This document shows, piece after piece, positions 25,551 to 34,470 of a DNA stretch of 64,000 nt. Origin of the DNA: Hymenobacter translucens (GTDB taxonomy: Bacteria; Bacteroidota; Bacteroidia; Cytophagales; Hymenobacteraceae); assembly GCF_020685205.1 (NCBI RefSeq), contig NZ_JAJERB010000005.1, positions 186,001-250,000 on the forward strand, in the 5' to 3' direction. Below the pieces are notes generated by a model. That model was not told the DNA's origin and did no database searches. It was given only the letters and a program-made list of their open reading frames with translations. The position numbers and the translations under genes are program-made. Within the stretch, counting starts at the first letter, position 1. Each line of letters begins with the position of its first letter.

Positions 25551-27140
25551 TTACATTTGAGCAGGCTGGCTTTTGGCAGCCTTCACCTTGATTTTGGTTT
25601 TGCTTTTGACCGGCGCTGCCGGCTGCCGGGCAGGCTTTTCTACCGGCTGAGCCGGGGTCAGGCCATTGACGCTCACCAGGCTATTCAGGTACAGCTCCAG
25701 CATGGTGTAGCCGCCCGTACCAGGCCGGCTGCGGTCCGTCGGATCCTGGGGGTTCAGCTGCCGGCTTTTCTCCCAGAGGTCGGGCATGCCGTCGTGGTCG
25801 GTGTCGGCGGGTACGGGGCCGGTTTGCAGCACGGGCCAGGCCTGCTGCGACACGGTGTAGGGCGTGCCGTGCGGGTAGCCGCCGGGCACGTCAATCAGGC
25901 GGCCGGTGCGGGTACGCACGTTGCGCACGATTCGCTCGTCGAGCGTGTCGCGCCGGGGACGAGTCGCCCCGGCCCCGGCCAGCACTGCCTCGTAAGCTTC
26001 CCGGGCTTTCTGGGTGGCTACCAGCCCCAGCTCAAACGGCTTTTCCACCCGCGACTGCGCTTTGTCGGCGCTGCTGCCGCCATTCATCTGTACCCCCCGC
26101 CAGTTGTCGGCCGTCACGGCCGGGCTGCCTTCCACGTAGTTGCCCATCACGTAGAACTTGCCGAAGGGCAGCTGCAGCTTGCCGGCAGCATCCTGCTTGT
26201 AGGGATTCAGCACCCGGTCCTGAACGCTGGGCCTGGTAGAAGGACCGGCTTTGTAGTAGTTGTTTACGACGTTGTAGTTGCCGCCCTCGCCCCCGTACAC
26301 GTTGTTCTCGCCCCAGTTGTAAATGACGTTGTTGCGGAAGTCGACATTTTCGTGGCCGGGACCGGCCCCGTGCCGGCTGCCGTTGAAACGGGGCGTGCGG
26401 CTGTTGCAGTGGGCAAACAGGTTGTGGTGAATAGAAGTGCGCAGGCCGCCCATGATGCCCCCGTAGCCGTGATGCTCGAAGTCCTTGTCGCCGCTTTCGA
26501 AGTGGTAGGAATAGTTGAGCGGCTCGCTGATCAGGTTCCACTGCAGCGTGGTGCTGTCGGCCTCATACAGACTGAAGGCTTCGTCGGTGCTCCAGCTCAT
26601 CGAGCAGTGGTCCACGATGATGTGCTTCTGCTTGAAGCCGCCCCCGAACGCGTCGTCGCCCCCGGCTCCGTGCACGAAGCCCTGGTTCTGGTTTTTGTCG
26701 CCCATCCGGAACCGCACGAACCGCACAATCACGTTGCTGGCTTTTACGCTCACGGGGTAGTCGGCCAGGCAGATTCCGTCGCCGGGGGCCGTCTGCCCCG
26801 CGATGGTGGTATTGGGCGCGGCAATGCTGAGCGCGGAGCTGAGGTGAATCGTGCCCGAAACCCGAAAAACCACCGTGCGGGCCGCAGCCGGCTCAGAAAG
26901 AGCATAGCGCAGGGAACCGGGCTTGCCGTCGTCGCTCAGATGGGTGACTTCAAACACCGTCGTAGGCTGCTGGACCGTCCCCCGGCCGCCGGAGGTGAAG
27001 CGGCCCGCACCTTCGGCTCCCGGGAAAGCCTGCTGCTGGGCGGCGGCGGGCAGACCAAGGGCCAGCGTGAAGCCGAGCAGGCCAGCGCGCAGGCGGCTGG
27101 CGGAAAGTTGAACGGCGGGCTGGAAAAGCAGAGTCGGCAA
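25551..27140 (-). CDS. Polysaccharide lyase family 1-like pectate lyase, secreted
   Basis: A 529-residue secreted protein with a signal peptide ending in LPAAAQQ. The right-handed beta-helix shows PL1 landmarks: VTHLSDDGKPGSLRYALSEP, TTIAGQTAPGDGICLADYPV, IVDHCSMSWSTDEAFSLY, HNLFAHCNSRTPRFNGSRHG and NVDFRNNVIYNWGENNVYGG. PL1 enzymes cleave polygalacturonate by beta-elimination with Ca2+. Near the C-terminus DTDHDGMPDLWEKSRQLNPQ is a Ca-binding loop of the thrombospondin-3 kind. There is no T9SS sorting domain. The start codon appears to be TTG at 27140 and remains uncertain. A second PL1 protein lies 1.8 kb away. Confidence 0.9.
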   Translation of the reverse strand: MPTLLFQPAVQLSASRLRAGLLGFTLALGLPAAAQQQAFPGAEGAGRFTSGGRGTVQQPTTVFEVTHLSDDGKPGSLRYALSEPAAARTVVFRVSGTIHLSSALSIAAPNTTIAGQTAPGDGICLADYPVSVKASNVIVRFVRFRMGDKNQNQGFVHGAGGDDAFGGGFKQKHIIVDHCSMSWSTDEAFSLYEADSTTLQWNLISEPLNYSYHFESGDKDFEHHGYGGIMGGLRTSIHHNLFAHCNSRTPRFNGSRHGAGPGHENVDFRNNVIYNWGENNVYGGEGGNYNVVNNYYKAGPSTRPSVQDRVLNPYKQDAAGKLQLPFGKFYVMGNYVEGSPAVTADNWRGVQMNGGSSADKAQSRVEKPFELGLVATQKAREAYEAVLAGAGATRPRRDTLDERIVRNVRTRTGRLIDVPGGYPHGTPYTVSQQAWPVLQTGPVPADTDHDGMPDLWEKSRQLNPQDPTDRSRPGTGGYTMLELYLNSLVSVNGLTPAQPVEKPARQPAAPVKSKTKIKVKAAKSQPAQM

Positions 27141-27168
27141 GAAACGGGGGCAGAAGGGAGGAAAAGAA

Positions 27169-27474
27169 ATGCTGAATCACCTTTTGCAGGCTTTTCAGCC
27201 ATTGATATTACCGAAATACCCCCGGCCGACCGGCCTTACTGCCCGGCTTTATTTGTGCAATCGATGTCGGCAACGTTGCCGGCTTTCCTACAACGAAGAC
27301 CCCGAGCTGATTGAGCGCATCGTAAACCGGGAGCATCCGCGCCGGGCCACCTTCAGGCTGCTGCCCGAAGTCGACCACTATTTTACCCGGGCCAAAACCC
27401 GCTTCAGCATCTGCAGCTGTCCGAGGCCCCCGACCCGGAGCGAAACCCTGCGCTGGATGGCGGCCCGGGAATAG
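27169..27474 (+). CDS. Small Cys-containing hypothetical protein
   Basis: A possible 101-residue protein starting at the ATG 27169. It has a Cys cluster CNRCRQRC and later CSCP, which could bind a metal, and an acidic-basic stretch DPELIERIVNREHPRRATF with plausible helices. It is convergent with the SnoaL-like lipoprotein gene. No family is recognised, and it overlaps a reverse-strand frame that I reject. It could be spurious. Confidence 0.4.
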   Translation: MLNHLLQAFQPLILPKYPRPTGLTARLYLCNRCRQRCRLSYNEDPELIERIVNREHPRRATFRLLPEVDHYFTRAKTRFSICSCPRPPTRSETLRWMAARE

Positions 27475-27603
27475 GCCTGATACCCCACATTCAACCCGAT
27501 GCCAGCGGGGTCGGCCTTAACGAGGGGGCAGTACCCGGCAGACCACAAAAAAGCGGCTGGCACCGCGCAGGTACCAGCCGCAAAAGCGCTGCTTACGCTG
27601 AAT

Positions 27604-28074
27604 CTATTGGCCCCGGGCATGAACCGGCAGGTCCTCCAGCTGGGCGTAGCTCAGCTTCCAGGTGCCCTTCGGATTCTTTTTCCAAAGCAGGATGAAATTG
27701 CCCTCCCCAATACCGTGCGGCATATCCGGGCCGGTGGGCAGTACGTCCACCGAGAAGGTGCCGGCTTCGTAGGCCAGGTTCGCGTCGGTGCCGGTGCTGA
27801 CCACATTGGTTTTCAGGTCGGTGATGGTGCCCAGCGTGGCCCGAACCCATTTGCTGCCTACTTCCGACTTCCCGCTGAAATGCGTTTCGCCCTGTACAAA
27901 CTGCACATCGTCGGCCAACAGGGAGTCGAGCTTGGTGCCGTCTTTCGTATTCCAGGCCCCGATAAACTGCTGATTGAGGTCGTGAACATTCACGGCGCCG
28001 GTGTCCGTGTCGCTGGTGCGGGAGCAGGCCGTAAGGCTGGCTGCTACCAGCAGGATTCCCATGTACGATTTCAT
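27604..28074 (-). CDS. SnoaL/NTF2-like (DUF4440-type) lipoprotein
   Basis: A 156-residue protein with a lipoprotein signal (ILLVAASLTAC, Cys at about 17). The mature part matches the NTF2-like cone fold, with an initial helix VHDLNQQFIGAWNTKDGTKL, then SLLADDVQFVQGETHFSGKSEV, and a beta-rich tail ILLWKKNPKGTWKLSYAQLE. DUF4440/SnoaL proteins of this kind often act as small-molecule binding or isomerase-like folds; no catalytic residue is evident. It is probably exported and anchored. Confidence 0.85.
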   Translation of the reverse strand: MKSYMGILLVAASLTACSRTSDTDTGAVNVHDLNQQFIGAWNTKDGTKLDSLLADDVQFVQGETHFSGKSEVGSKWVRATLGTITDLKTNVVSTGTDANLAYEAGTFSVDVLPTGPDMPHGIGEGNFILLWKKNPKGTWKLSYAQLEDLPVHARGQ

Positions 28075-28107
28075 AAAATCCGGGAGTTAGAGGGTGAAGG
28101 TTGAAAT

Positions 28108-28142
28108 GAAAAAGCCCAGGCACAAGCGGCCTGGGCTTTTTT
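28108..28142 (-). terminator. Terminator of the glycine-zipper gene
   Basis: An 11-bp stem, 28110-28120 with 28130-28140, with an A run on one side and T run on the other. It lies downstream of the glycine-zipper gene on the minus strand. Confidence 0.85.
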
Positions 28143-28160
28143 GATCCAGTGCGCTACAGG

Positions 28161-28730
28161 TTACCAGCTCTTGCGACGGTACTCCGAGGTGGAGTAAGCC
28201 GCGTTCGGGTCACCATACGAGTCGTTGGGCAGATAGGCTGCGTTGCTGGCGTAAGGTACCTGATTGCCTTTCGCATCGGCAAAGGCGGCCAGACGGGCCG
28301 AGGTGAAGCCATTGGCATTGGCCGGTACCGTAGCGGGCTTGCTGGCAGTTACCGTCCGGGCCTCCGACGACTTGCGGGCGGCTACGGCGCTGCGGTTAGC
28401 CTGGGCGCGGTAGGCGGCCTCACGACGCTCCTCGGCGGCACGGTTGGCAGCGGCTACGCGGGCAGCCTCGGCTTCGCGGGCCTTCTTGCGGTTGTCAATG
28501 CCCTTACCGATGGCATAACCGGCCGCACCACCGGCGACGCCGCCTACTACGCCACCCACTACACGGTTGCGCTTGTGGATAATGGCACCAGCCGCGCCAC
28601 CAACACCGGCCCCGATGATGGTGCCTTTGGCCTGGGGGCTCCAGGGCTTGCGCTCCTGGGCCTGGGAAGAATAGCCGAACACAACGGTGAACAGCATGAC
28701 CATGGCGAGGATATAACTGAGCTTTTTCAT
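28161..28730 (-). CDS. Glycine-zipper (YMGG-like) secreted protein
   Basis: A 189-residue protein with a signal peptide (MKKLSYILAMVMLFTVVFGYSSQA). Residues about 33-73 form a glycine-zipper region: GTIIGAGVGGAAGAIIHKRN followed by RVVGGVVGGVAGGAAGYAIG. It continues with a basic, Ala-rich helix (about residues 76-125) and a Tyr/Ser/Asn-rich tail. Such proteins insert into membranes or the envelope; a function is not established. The ATG at 28730 is preferred to the in-frame start at 28880, which would add 50 residues before the signal peptide. Confidence 0.82.
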   Translation of the reverse strand: MKKLSYILAMVMLFTVVFGYSSQAQERKPWSPQAKGTIIGAGVGGAAGAIIHKRNRVVGGVVGGVAGGAAGYAIGKGIDNRKKAREAEAARVAAANRAAEERREAAYRAQANRSAVAARKSSEARTVTASKPATVPANANGFTSARLAAFADAKGNQVPYASNAAYLPNDSYGDPNAAYSTSEYRRKSW

Positions 28731-28857
28731 GACTTCAAGATTTAGGTTCAGTGTTAACTGCTTTCTGGCTGGTGAAATACAAGCACCGTGCCACAACGCC
28801 GCTGCTTTGCTTACGGACACCCCGCCCAAAGGGGTGCTGACCCGGTTCTGCAGAACA

Positions 28858-28895
28858 CAAAAAAGCCGGCCCGTTAACACGGAGCCGGCTTTTTT
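28858..28895 (-). terminator. Terminator of the second pectate lyase gene
   Basis: A 10-bp stem, 28861-28870 with 28884-28893, flanked by A and T runs. It lies 19 bases beyond the stop of the second PL1 gene on the minus strand. Confidence 0.85.
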
Positions 28896-28913
28896 CAGGC
28901 TGTAGAGTAACGG

Positions 28914-30002
28914 CTAAAGCTTGCCTACACCGGCTCCCTGCAGCACCACGTTTTTCACGTCGACGGTAGCGGGCGTCAGGAACGAAGTGTAGGTGTAGGG
29001 CAGCGTTGGAGTGCAGGTACTGGCCGTAGGGCGGGTACCGGTGGAGTTCGTATAATTGTTGTCAATCAGCTCCCAGGTGCCGGTGCCGTCGGTCGAAATC
29101 ACCGGGTTTTTGGTGCCTTCGAAGTAGTTTTTCTCGATGCGCAGGCAGGCTCCCGAACGGCTGTCGATGGCCTGGCCGATTACGCGGTTGTAGTAGTTGT
29201 TGAACAGATGGGCGCTGCCAAACCGGAACAGGGGCGTCCGGCTCCCGATGTTGAAGTAGTGGTTGTGGTGGAAGGTAACTTTGCGGTCAAAGTTGTCGGT
29301 GTCCGACGAGCCGACCAGGCTGGCCTTGTGGTGGTCGTGGAAGTAGCTCCAGGATACCGTGATAAAGGCGCTCTGGTCGCGGATATCGAGCAGGCCGTCG
29401 TACAGGTCCTTGTTGGTTTGCACGGCGGGGTCGATGTTGAAAAACTCACAGTGGTCGACCCACACGTTGGTGCTGGCGCCCTGAATCGTGAGGCAGTCCC
29501 CGGCATTGGGCCGGATGGTGGGCAGGTTGCTGTCGGGGTCGATGCCGGTGGGCGTGATGGTGGACATGGTGAACTTGAGGTTGCGCACGATGACGTTCTT
29601 CTGGCCGTTGATGCTCAACCCCACGCCTTCCAGAAATCCTGCTGACCCCACGCCAAGCAGCGTTTTGTTGGACTTCACGGCAACGGAAGCGCCGGCCGTA
29701 CCCGCCGATATTTTCCGGTCAATCTTAATCACCAGCGGCTCGGAGCTTTGCGCGTAGCTGGTCAGCTCGGCCAGGGTGGTAGCGGTTACGGTGTTGCCCG
29801 CGGCGCCGCCAACGGTGCTGCCATTCAGCGACGCGTAGCCCATCAGGGCCGCGTCGGGCGTGGGAGGAGGCGTGACGGCAGAGTCTTCCGGGGTTTCCTT
29901 GGTGCAGGCCGCGCTCAGCAGCAGGCTCCCCAGCAGGGCCAGCATGGTGAGGCGGGATGTTACGCGGGGCAGAAAGTTCGAAGTCAGCAGTTCAACGGGC
30001 AT
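28914..30002 (-). CDS. Pectate lyase (PL1), lipoprotein
   Basis: A 362-residue probable lipoprotein: signal MLALLGSLLLSAAC with Cys at about 33, followed by a Pro/Thr linker. The beta-helix has the PL1 landmarks KTLLGVGSAGFLEGVGLSI, NVIVRNLKF, the NVWVDHCEFFNID strand, ITVSWSYFHDHHKASLVGSS, and VTFHHNHYFNIGSRTPLFRF, where the Arg of SRTPLFR is in the place of the catalytic Arg and the DHC/DHH stretches hold Ca ligands. It should cleave polygalacturonan at the cell surface. It differs strongly in sequence from the PL1-like protein at 25551-27140. Confidence 0.9.
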   Translation of the reverse strand: MPVELLTSNFLPRVTSRLTMLALLGSLLLSAACTKETPEDSAVTPPPTPDAALMGYASLNGSTVGGAAGNTVTATTLAELTSYAQSSEPLVIKIDRKISAGTAGASVAVKSNKTLLGVGSAGFLEGVGLSINGQKNVIVRNLKFTMSTITPTGIDPDSNLPTIRPNAGDCLTIQGASTNVWVDHCEFFNIDPAVQTNKDLYDGLLDIRDQSAFITVSWSYFHDHHKASLVGSSDTDNFDRKVTFHHNHYFNIGSRTPLFRFGSAHLFNNYYNRVIGQAIDSRSGACLRIEKNYFEGTKNPVISTDGTGTWELIDNNYTNSTGTRPTASTCTPTLPYTYTSFLTPATVDVKNVVLQGAGVGKL

Positions 30003-30424
30003 GGCAACAGGGTAAAGCAGAGGAAATCAGGTGGGTGGCGCAGGCACAAAGCCCGGGGTCCGCCAACAAGTTCCGGGGTTTGCAGGCAATTCACTACTGA
30101 TGCGACCGGGTTTAACTGCGCAAACGTTGTCGGGAACGATGCCAGCGGGTTTGGTTCGGCCCGGAAAAATTGCGGACGCCCGGCGTTTTCCGGCCGCGGC
30201 GTATCAATTGGCTGCCGAAGCTTTGGTATATTCGGCCCTGGCCCGGTTTCGACCGGGTCGGGGAGCAGCGGCGCAGGCAGCCGGTTGCGGGGATTGTGGC
30301 TGCCCGGCCCGACCTGAACTTTAGCCCCTGCGTATCTGTAGTACTATATTCACCGTTCCCTACTGGTATCTGCCCGACTGCGTCGGGCCCGGCAGCAGGC
30401 CGAACACCCACCAACACGCGTAAC
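30003..30424. other. Long leader region before the cold-shock gene
   Basis: A 422-base gap between the PL1 gene (minus) and the cold-shock gene (plus). It has no gene I can support. Cold-shock mRNAs often have long 5' leaders, and TAGTACTATATTCAC near 30340-30355 could hold a promoter element, but no consensus is clear. Confidence 0.45.
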
Positions 30425-30886
30425 ATGGCCAGGTCCCAAGCATCTTTCGGCAAGAAGGAAAACGAGAAAAAACGACAGAAGAACAAGAAGGAAAAAGAGG
30501 AGCGCAAGGAAGAGCGCCAGGCCAATGCCAAGAAGGGCCAGACCCTGGATGAGATGATGGCCTACGTCGATGAGAACGGCAACATCTCCACTACTCCGCC
30601 TGATCCCAGCAAGAAAAAGGAAATCAACGCCGAGGACATTCACATCGGCGTCCCCAAGCAGGAAGACCGGGAGCAGGAAGACCCGATCCGCAAGGGCACC
30701 GTCACGTTCTTTAACGACTCTAAGGGCTACGGCTTCATCAAGGATTCGGAAACCCAGGAAAGCGTATTCGTGCATGCCAACTCCCTGAGTGGTCCCATCA
30801 AGGAGCACGACAAAGTAACCTTTGAGGTGGAAATGGGCCAGAAAGGCCCCAACGCCGTTTCGGTAAAGAAAATAGAAGTAGCGTAA
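30425..30886 (+). CDS. Cold-shock domain protein with Lys-rich N-terminal extension
   Basis: A 153-residue protein. The C-terminal 67 residues are a CspA-type cold-shock domain, with the RNA-binding motifs KGTVTFFNDSKGYGFIKD (RNP1) and SVFVHANSL (RNP2-like). The first ~85 residues are highly charged: KKENEKKRQKNKKEKEERKE, then an acidic linker with GQTLDEMMAYVDENGNI. This extended form is common in Bacteroidota. It should bind single-stranded RNA/DNA and act as an RNA chaperone. The ATG at 30425 is chosen; an in-frame start at 30170 would add 85 unlikely residues. Confidence 0.93.
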   Translation: MARSQASFGKKENEKKRQKNKKEKEERKEERQANAKKGQTLDEMMAYVDENGNISTTPPDPSKKKEINAEDIHIGVPKQEDREQEDPIRKGTVTFFNDSKGYGFIKDSETQESVFVHANSLSGPIKEHDKVTFEVEMGQKGPNAVSVKKIEVA

Positions 30887-31045
30887 CTACTGCCGGCCCG
30901 GGCTAGTCCCGGTCGTGAAGAGGCTGATGCTCCCCGGGCGTCAGCCTCTGCTGCGTTTAAGCTGCTGCCGGATTAACTCTGGTTAGCTTTGAAGGCGCAC
31001 CGGCGGCCCGATTGCCCTGGATTTCCGCGCTTACCACACTGCCTG

Positions 31046-32029
31046 ATGACCGAGCCAACCAAGGACGCCGCCCCCGAGAAAGAAGCCCTGCACCCCCGCA
31101 ACCGCCACCGGGGCCGCTACGACTTCGCCCAGCTGACAAGCGCCACGCCGGAGCTGGCTCCCTTCGTGGCCGTGAATCCGCATGGCGACCAGAGCATCGA
31201 CTTCGCCAACCCGGACGCGGTGAAAGCCCTGAACAAGGCCCTGCTGCGGCAGTTCTACCACATTCAGCACTGGGACATCCCGGCCGGCTACCTGGCCCCG
31301 CCCATTCCCGGTCGCGCCGATTACATCCATTACCTGGCCGATTTGCTGGCGGAAGTGAACGGGGGCGTGGTACCTACCGGCAAGCGGGTGCGGGTGCTCG
31401 ACGTGGGCGTGGGCGCCAACTGCATCTACCCCATCATCGGCAACCGGGAGTACGGCTGGCGCTTTGTGGGCTCCGACGTGGACCCGGTGGCGGTGAAGAT
31501 GGCCAAGCAGATCATCGTCAGCAACCCGGGGCTGGCCGGGGCCGTGGAGTGCCGGCTGCAGCCCTCGTCGGCCGACATCTTCAGCGGGGTGGTAAAGGCC
31601 TCGGAGGTATTTGACCTGACCATGTGCAACCCGCCTTTCCATGCCTCCCAGGCCGAGGCCGAAGCTGCCAACCGCCGCAAAAACATCAATCTGAGCACTC
31701 CTGCCAGCCCGAAATCGGGGTCTAACTTCGGTGGGCAGCCCAACGAGTTGTGGTACCCCGGCGGAGAAGCCACCTTTACGTGGAAAATGGCCGAGGAAAG
31801 CGCCCTGCAGCGCAGCAGCTGCCTGTGGTTTACCACGCTCATCTCCAAAAAGGAAACCCTGCCCGGGCTCTACAAAACCCTGCAGAAGCGCGGGGCTGCG
31901 GACGTGCGTACCATCTCGATGAGCCAGGGCCAGAAAACCAGCCGCATCGTGGCCTGGACCTACCTCGACGCCGAGCAGCGGGAGCAGTGGCGGCAGAAGC
32001 GCTGGGCTCCGGAAAGTCCGGCGAAGTAG
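31046..32029 (+). CDS. rlmF: 23S rRNA (adenine(1618)-N6)-methyltransferase RlmF
   Basis: A 327-residue methyltransferase that modifies A1618 of 23S rRNA using SAM. The family-typical N-terminus is [18 protein letters not shown], followed by [20 protein letters not shown], the SAM loop [18 protein letters not shown], and the catalytic motif [12 protein letters not shown], where NPPF is the N6-adenine methyltransferase signature. The ATG at 31046 begins the family start; an in-frame start at 30989 adds 19 poorly matching residues. It is transcribed alone and converges on the outer-membrane barrel gene. Confidence 0.95.
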   Translation: MTEPTKDAAPEKEALHPRNRHRGRYDFAQLTSATPELAPFVAVNPHGDQSIDFANPDAVKALNKALLRQFYHIQHWDIPAGYLAPPIPGRADYIHYLADLLAEVNGGVVPTGKRVRVLDVGVGANCIYPIIGNREYGWRFVGSDVDPVAVKMAKQIIVSNPGLAGAVECRLQPSSADIFSGVVKASEVFDLTMCNPPFHASQAEAEAANRRKNINLSTPASPKSGSNFGGQPNELWYPGGEATFTWKMAEESALQRSSCLWFTTLISKKETLPGLYKTLQKRGAADVRTISMSQGQKTSRIVAWTYLDAEQREQWRQKRWAPESPAK

Positions 32030-32039
32030 TCGGATCCGG

Positions 32040-32714
32040 CTAGCTCCGGGGCTGAAGCTGGTAGCTGACCGACGCCTGCACTGCCTGATTCCGGAGGCTG
32101 CCGTGGTACCCGCCACCGTAGCTACCGAACTCCTGGCGCAAGTACAGCAGCCCCGTGGAAGCGCGCAGGCCCAGCCCGAACCCGGCCGGCAGCTTTACGC
32201 CCAGTCCGGCGCACAAAGCCACGTCGAACCGCTCGTACCGGTCAGTGGCGGGGCGCTCAAAGTCGGAGTTGTAGGTCCCGACGATGGAGCCCACCGACTC
32301 GTTGCCTTTTTCATGGGCGAACAGCAGCAGGCTGCCCTGGGGTCCGGCTTCGAGGTAAAAACGGCCAAAATTGACCTGAACCAGCACCGGCAGATCGAGG
32401 TAGGAGCGCCGGAGGCGGTAGTCGGCCTTATAGCTGCCATCGGCTACGCTGCGGTCGTCGACGCTAAGGCCGGTGTTCTGGCGGCTGAACTGCAAACCGG
32501 GCCGCAGGGAAAACCGGGTATTCAGCTTATGCTCGTAGAATACGCCAAGCTGGTAGCCCAGATGCTCCGTGGCAGCGGCGGTGCGGTCGGTGCGGCCGGA
32601 CTTGTCGGTGATGGTGGCAGTCGTTACCCCGGCTGTAACGCCGAACTGGGCGTGGGCGGCAGTGGTTAGCAGAAGCGTAATGGCTACCGGCAGTGCCAGG
32701 TGAAGTAGTTTCAT
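32040..32714 (-). CDS. PorT-like outer-membrane beta-barrel protein
   Basis: A 224-residue protein with a signal peptide cleaved after AHAQ (about residue 22). The mature part has the alternating strands of the eight-stranded barrel family (PF13568): FGVTAGVTTATI, YQLGVFYEHKLNTRFSLRPG, YLDLPVLVQVNFGRFYLEAG and FGLGLRASTGLLYLRQEFG, and ends in the aromatic strand AVQASVSYQLQ. It resembles the barrel at 3742-4461 in layout, though not in detail. Function is unknown. Confidence 0.88.
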   Translation of the reverse strand: MKLLHLALPVAITLLLTTAAHAQFGVTAGVTTATITDKSGRTDRTAAATEHLGYQLGVFYEHKLNTRFSLRPGLQFSRQNTGLSVDDRSVADGSYKADYRLRRSYLDLPVLVQVNFGRFYLEAGPQGSLLLFAHEKGNESVGSIVGTYNSDFERPATDRYERFDVALCAGLGVKLPAGFGLGLRASTGLLYLRQEFGSYGGGYHGSLRNQAVQASVSYQLQPRS

Positions 32715-33120
32715 GGGTCAGATAAACAGGCAGGGTGAAAATTGGCCTGACAGGGCACTGCGGTAGGGAGGCCGGCCAGCGGGCAGAAGTTGCATAGCGT
32801 CCGCCGATAAATCCGCGGGTGCTTTTTCAGCCGGCTTTTTCGCAGGGGCCCGGGTCCGCGGCCGGTAAAAGCCGCTGCACCAGTTTCGCCTTCTGTCCAC
32901 CAAGAGCTGGGGCGTATTCCTGTCGGTGGTGGCGATGCTGGCCGGGCAGTTGCAGGCCGAAGGCCACGCCTGCCTGTCGCCGGGCGGCTGTTATCGGCCC
33001 TACTACGGCCGGGGGCCAGACGGTGCCGGTTTCGTCGGTGTACGACTACTGCCGGGACGTGACCTTCCGGCTGATTGACCGGTACCATCCGCTCACGAAT
33101 CTGTCGAAAAACAAGTTTGA
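32715..33120. other. Gene-poor region with decayed sequence
   Basis: A stretch of about 400 bases between the barrel gene and the recognisable part of the GH64 pseudogene. Frames are open but incoherent: one near 33017-33150 reads SSVYDYCRDVTFRLIDRYHP, which looks protein-like but is not continuous with the GH64 frame. It is probably the decayed 5' part of the same gene or of another one. Confidence 0.5.
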
Positions 33121-33976
33121 GTTTGCCGGCACCGACCGGAACCGTCACCTGGCAGCTCCGCACCGGCTGCCGCTGGTGCCTTTGCTCCGCCTGGCCCGGG
33201 CCAACCACATTCTGTAAACCACTCTTACTCCGCTCTCCTGCAGCCCCGCCCCGGCATCTTTCGCCGGGCCCCGGCCAACTACTACGCCCGGCTCTGGCAC
33301 CTGCCCGGCATCAGCATCGACCAGCTCAGCTACGGATTTGCCTACGACGACGTGGCCGATCAGTCGGCCACTCTGCACACAGCCCAGCCGACGAAGGTAA
33401 TAGCTACTTTCGGGGGCTATGCCGGCTCCGCGCCGCCGGCTACGGGCGTTGCCACCATGTACAAGGACTGCAACTACACGGCACCGCCGTGGCCCTGCCC
33501 GTAGGCGACTACAACCTGGCCGCCCTGCAAAGCCGGGGCATTCTCAACGACGACATTTCCTCTCTACGCGGCAACAGCGGCTATCAGGTGGTACTAAATG
33601 AGAACGACAATCTTACGGGCGGCATCCTTACCATCGGCTCCGCCGGCAACGGCTGCCTGGTCAGCAACCCGCTGGGCACCGGCAACTGGAACGACAAGGC
33701 CACCTCACTGCGGGTGCGTACTGCCACTGCCTCCACCTTCAGCTTGACCCTGCAGGCTGAGGCAGCCAACGTGAACAGCGGCATGACGGTGGAGGCCTGC
33801 TCCGACGCGGGCGGCGGCCAGAACATGGGCTATGTAGATGTCGGCGACTACCTCGTCTGAAACAACATCAGCTTTCCTACTTTGGGCGCTTATACCATTG
33901 AGTACCGGCCGGCGTGTACACGCTCGTAGTTGTAACCCCGGGTCAGGAAACGGTTACCCGGCGCTTTCTTAAATAG
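33121..33976 (+). pseudogene. Broken GH64-type beta-1,3-glucanase with crystallin, CBM6 and T9SS domains
   Basis: Pieces of one secreted enzyme remain in three frames. In frame 1 (33121-33504), a GH64-like end is seen as ANYYARLWHLPGISIDQLSY and GFAYDDVADQSATLHTAQPT, followed by the start of a beta/gamma-crystallin domain (ATMYKDCNYT). A one-base deletion near 33480 moves to frame 3, which continues as ALPVGDYNLAALQSRGILND, then the CBM6 segment LQAEAANVNSGMTVEAC and YVDVGDYLV. There the expected Trp codon is TGA (33858-33860). After a further disruption near 33905-33911, frame 2 gives GVYTLVVVTPGQETVTRRFL and a stop, the end of a T9SS sorting domain. The gene cannot make a full protein. GH64 assignment is from memory of the family. 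Confidence 0.8.
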
Positions 33977-34006
33977 CCGCTGAAGCAGGGTTAATTCCAA
34001 CCCCAA

Positions 34007-34056
34007 AAATCAAAAAACGGCTGAAGCTCCCGGGGGCTTCAGCCGTTTTTTGATTT
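34007..34056. terminator. Bidirectional terminator, 21-bp stem
   Basis: A perfect 21-bp stem, 34007-34027 with 34036-34056, with AT-rich outer flanks suited to termination on both strands. It lies between the GH64 pseudogene (plus) and the small Lys-rich protein gene (minus). Confidence 0.9.
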
Positions 34057-34078
34057 GCAGCTACTAGCTGGCAACAGG

Positions 34079-34324
34079 CTACTGGCCGTTGCCGCCCATG
34101 CCAGCCAGGTTTTCCTCGGCGGCCGAGGCATCCGAGGCCGTATCCGCACCGGCGCCGCCCTTACGGCGCTTCGCCAGGTAGCTCAACCCCAGGGCGACCA
34201 GGGCGGCTCCGCCAACCACTTTCTGGGTGGTGGTCAGCTTGCCTTTGCCCAGCTTCTTGATCTTTTTGGTTGCCCCGCCGAGCAGGGACTTCTTACCGGC
34301 TTTGGTTTTCTTGGTCTTTTTCAT
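34079..34324 (-). CDS. Small Lys-rich single-span protein
   Basis: An 81-residue protein. Residues 1-45 are very basic (MKKTKKTKAGKKSLLGGATK and further KKIKKLGKGK), then one hydrophobic stretch (KVVGGAALVALGLSYLAKRR), then a short polar, Gly-rich tail. The layout L-T-x-x-QK-x-x-GG-x-x-L-x-A-x-G-x-x-YL-x-K is shared with the protein at 34471-34869, so they are probably related. The ATG at 34324 is chosen; an earlier in-frame start at 34423 precedes unlikely sequence. No family recognised. Confidence 0.72.
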   Translation of the reverse strand: MKKTKKTKAGKKSLLGGATKKIKKLGKGKLTTTQKVVGGAALVALGLSYLAKRRKGGAGADTASDASAAEENLAGMGGNGQ

Positions 34325-34470
34325 GACTTCTGCGAATAGTGGAAGAGCTTGGTCGGTTCGGTTGTGGGAAAGGGTGGAAGCAGGTATTCGCAGCCGCCCC
34401 CCGCAAGGTTGCCGCAGAAGCAATCCTTAACATTGAACCGGGCGCGAACAGTCACCTTACGGTTCGGGAG

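Noticed and set aside
25557..27314. Long plus-strand reading frame opposite the first PL1 gene
   Set aside because: It is a shadow of the PL1 gene: Val/Gly/His-rich, no domain, while the minus strand gives a clean PL1 protein.
30031..30324. Plus-strand frame in the leader of the cold-shock gene
   Set aside because: Ala/Gly/Arg-rich, no domain and no clear start context, consistent with random GC-rich open sequence.
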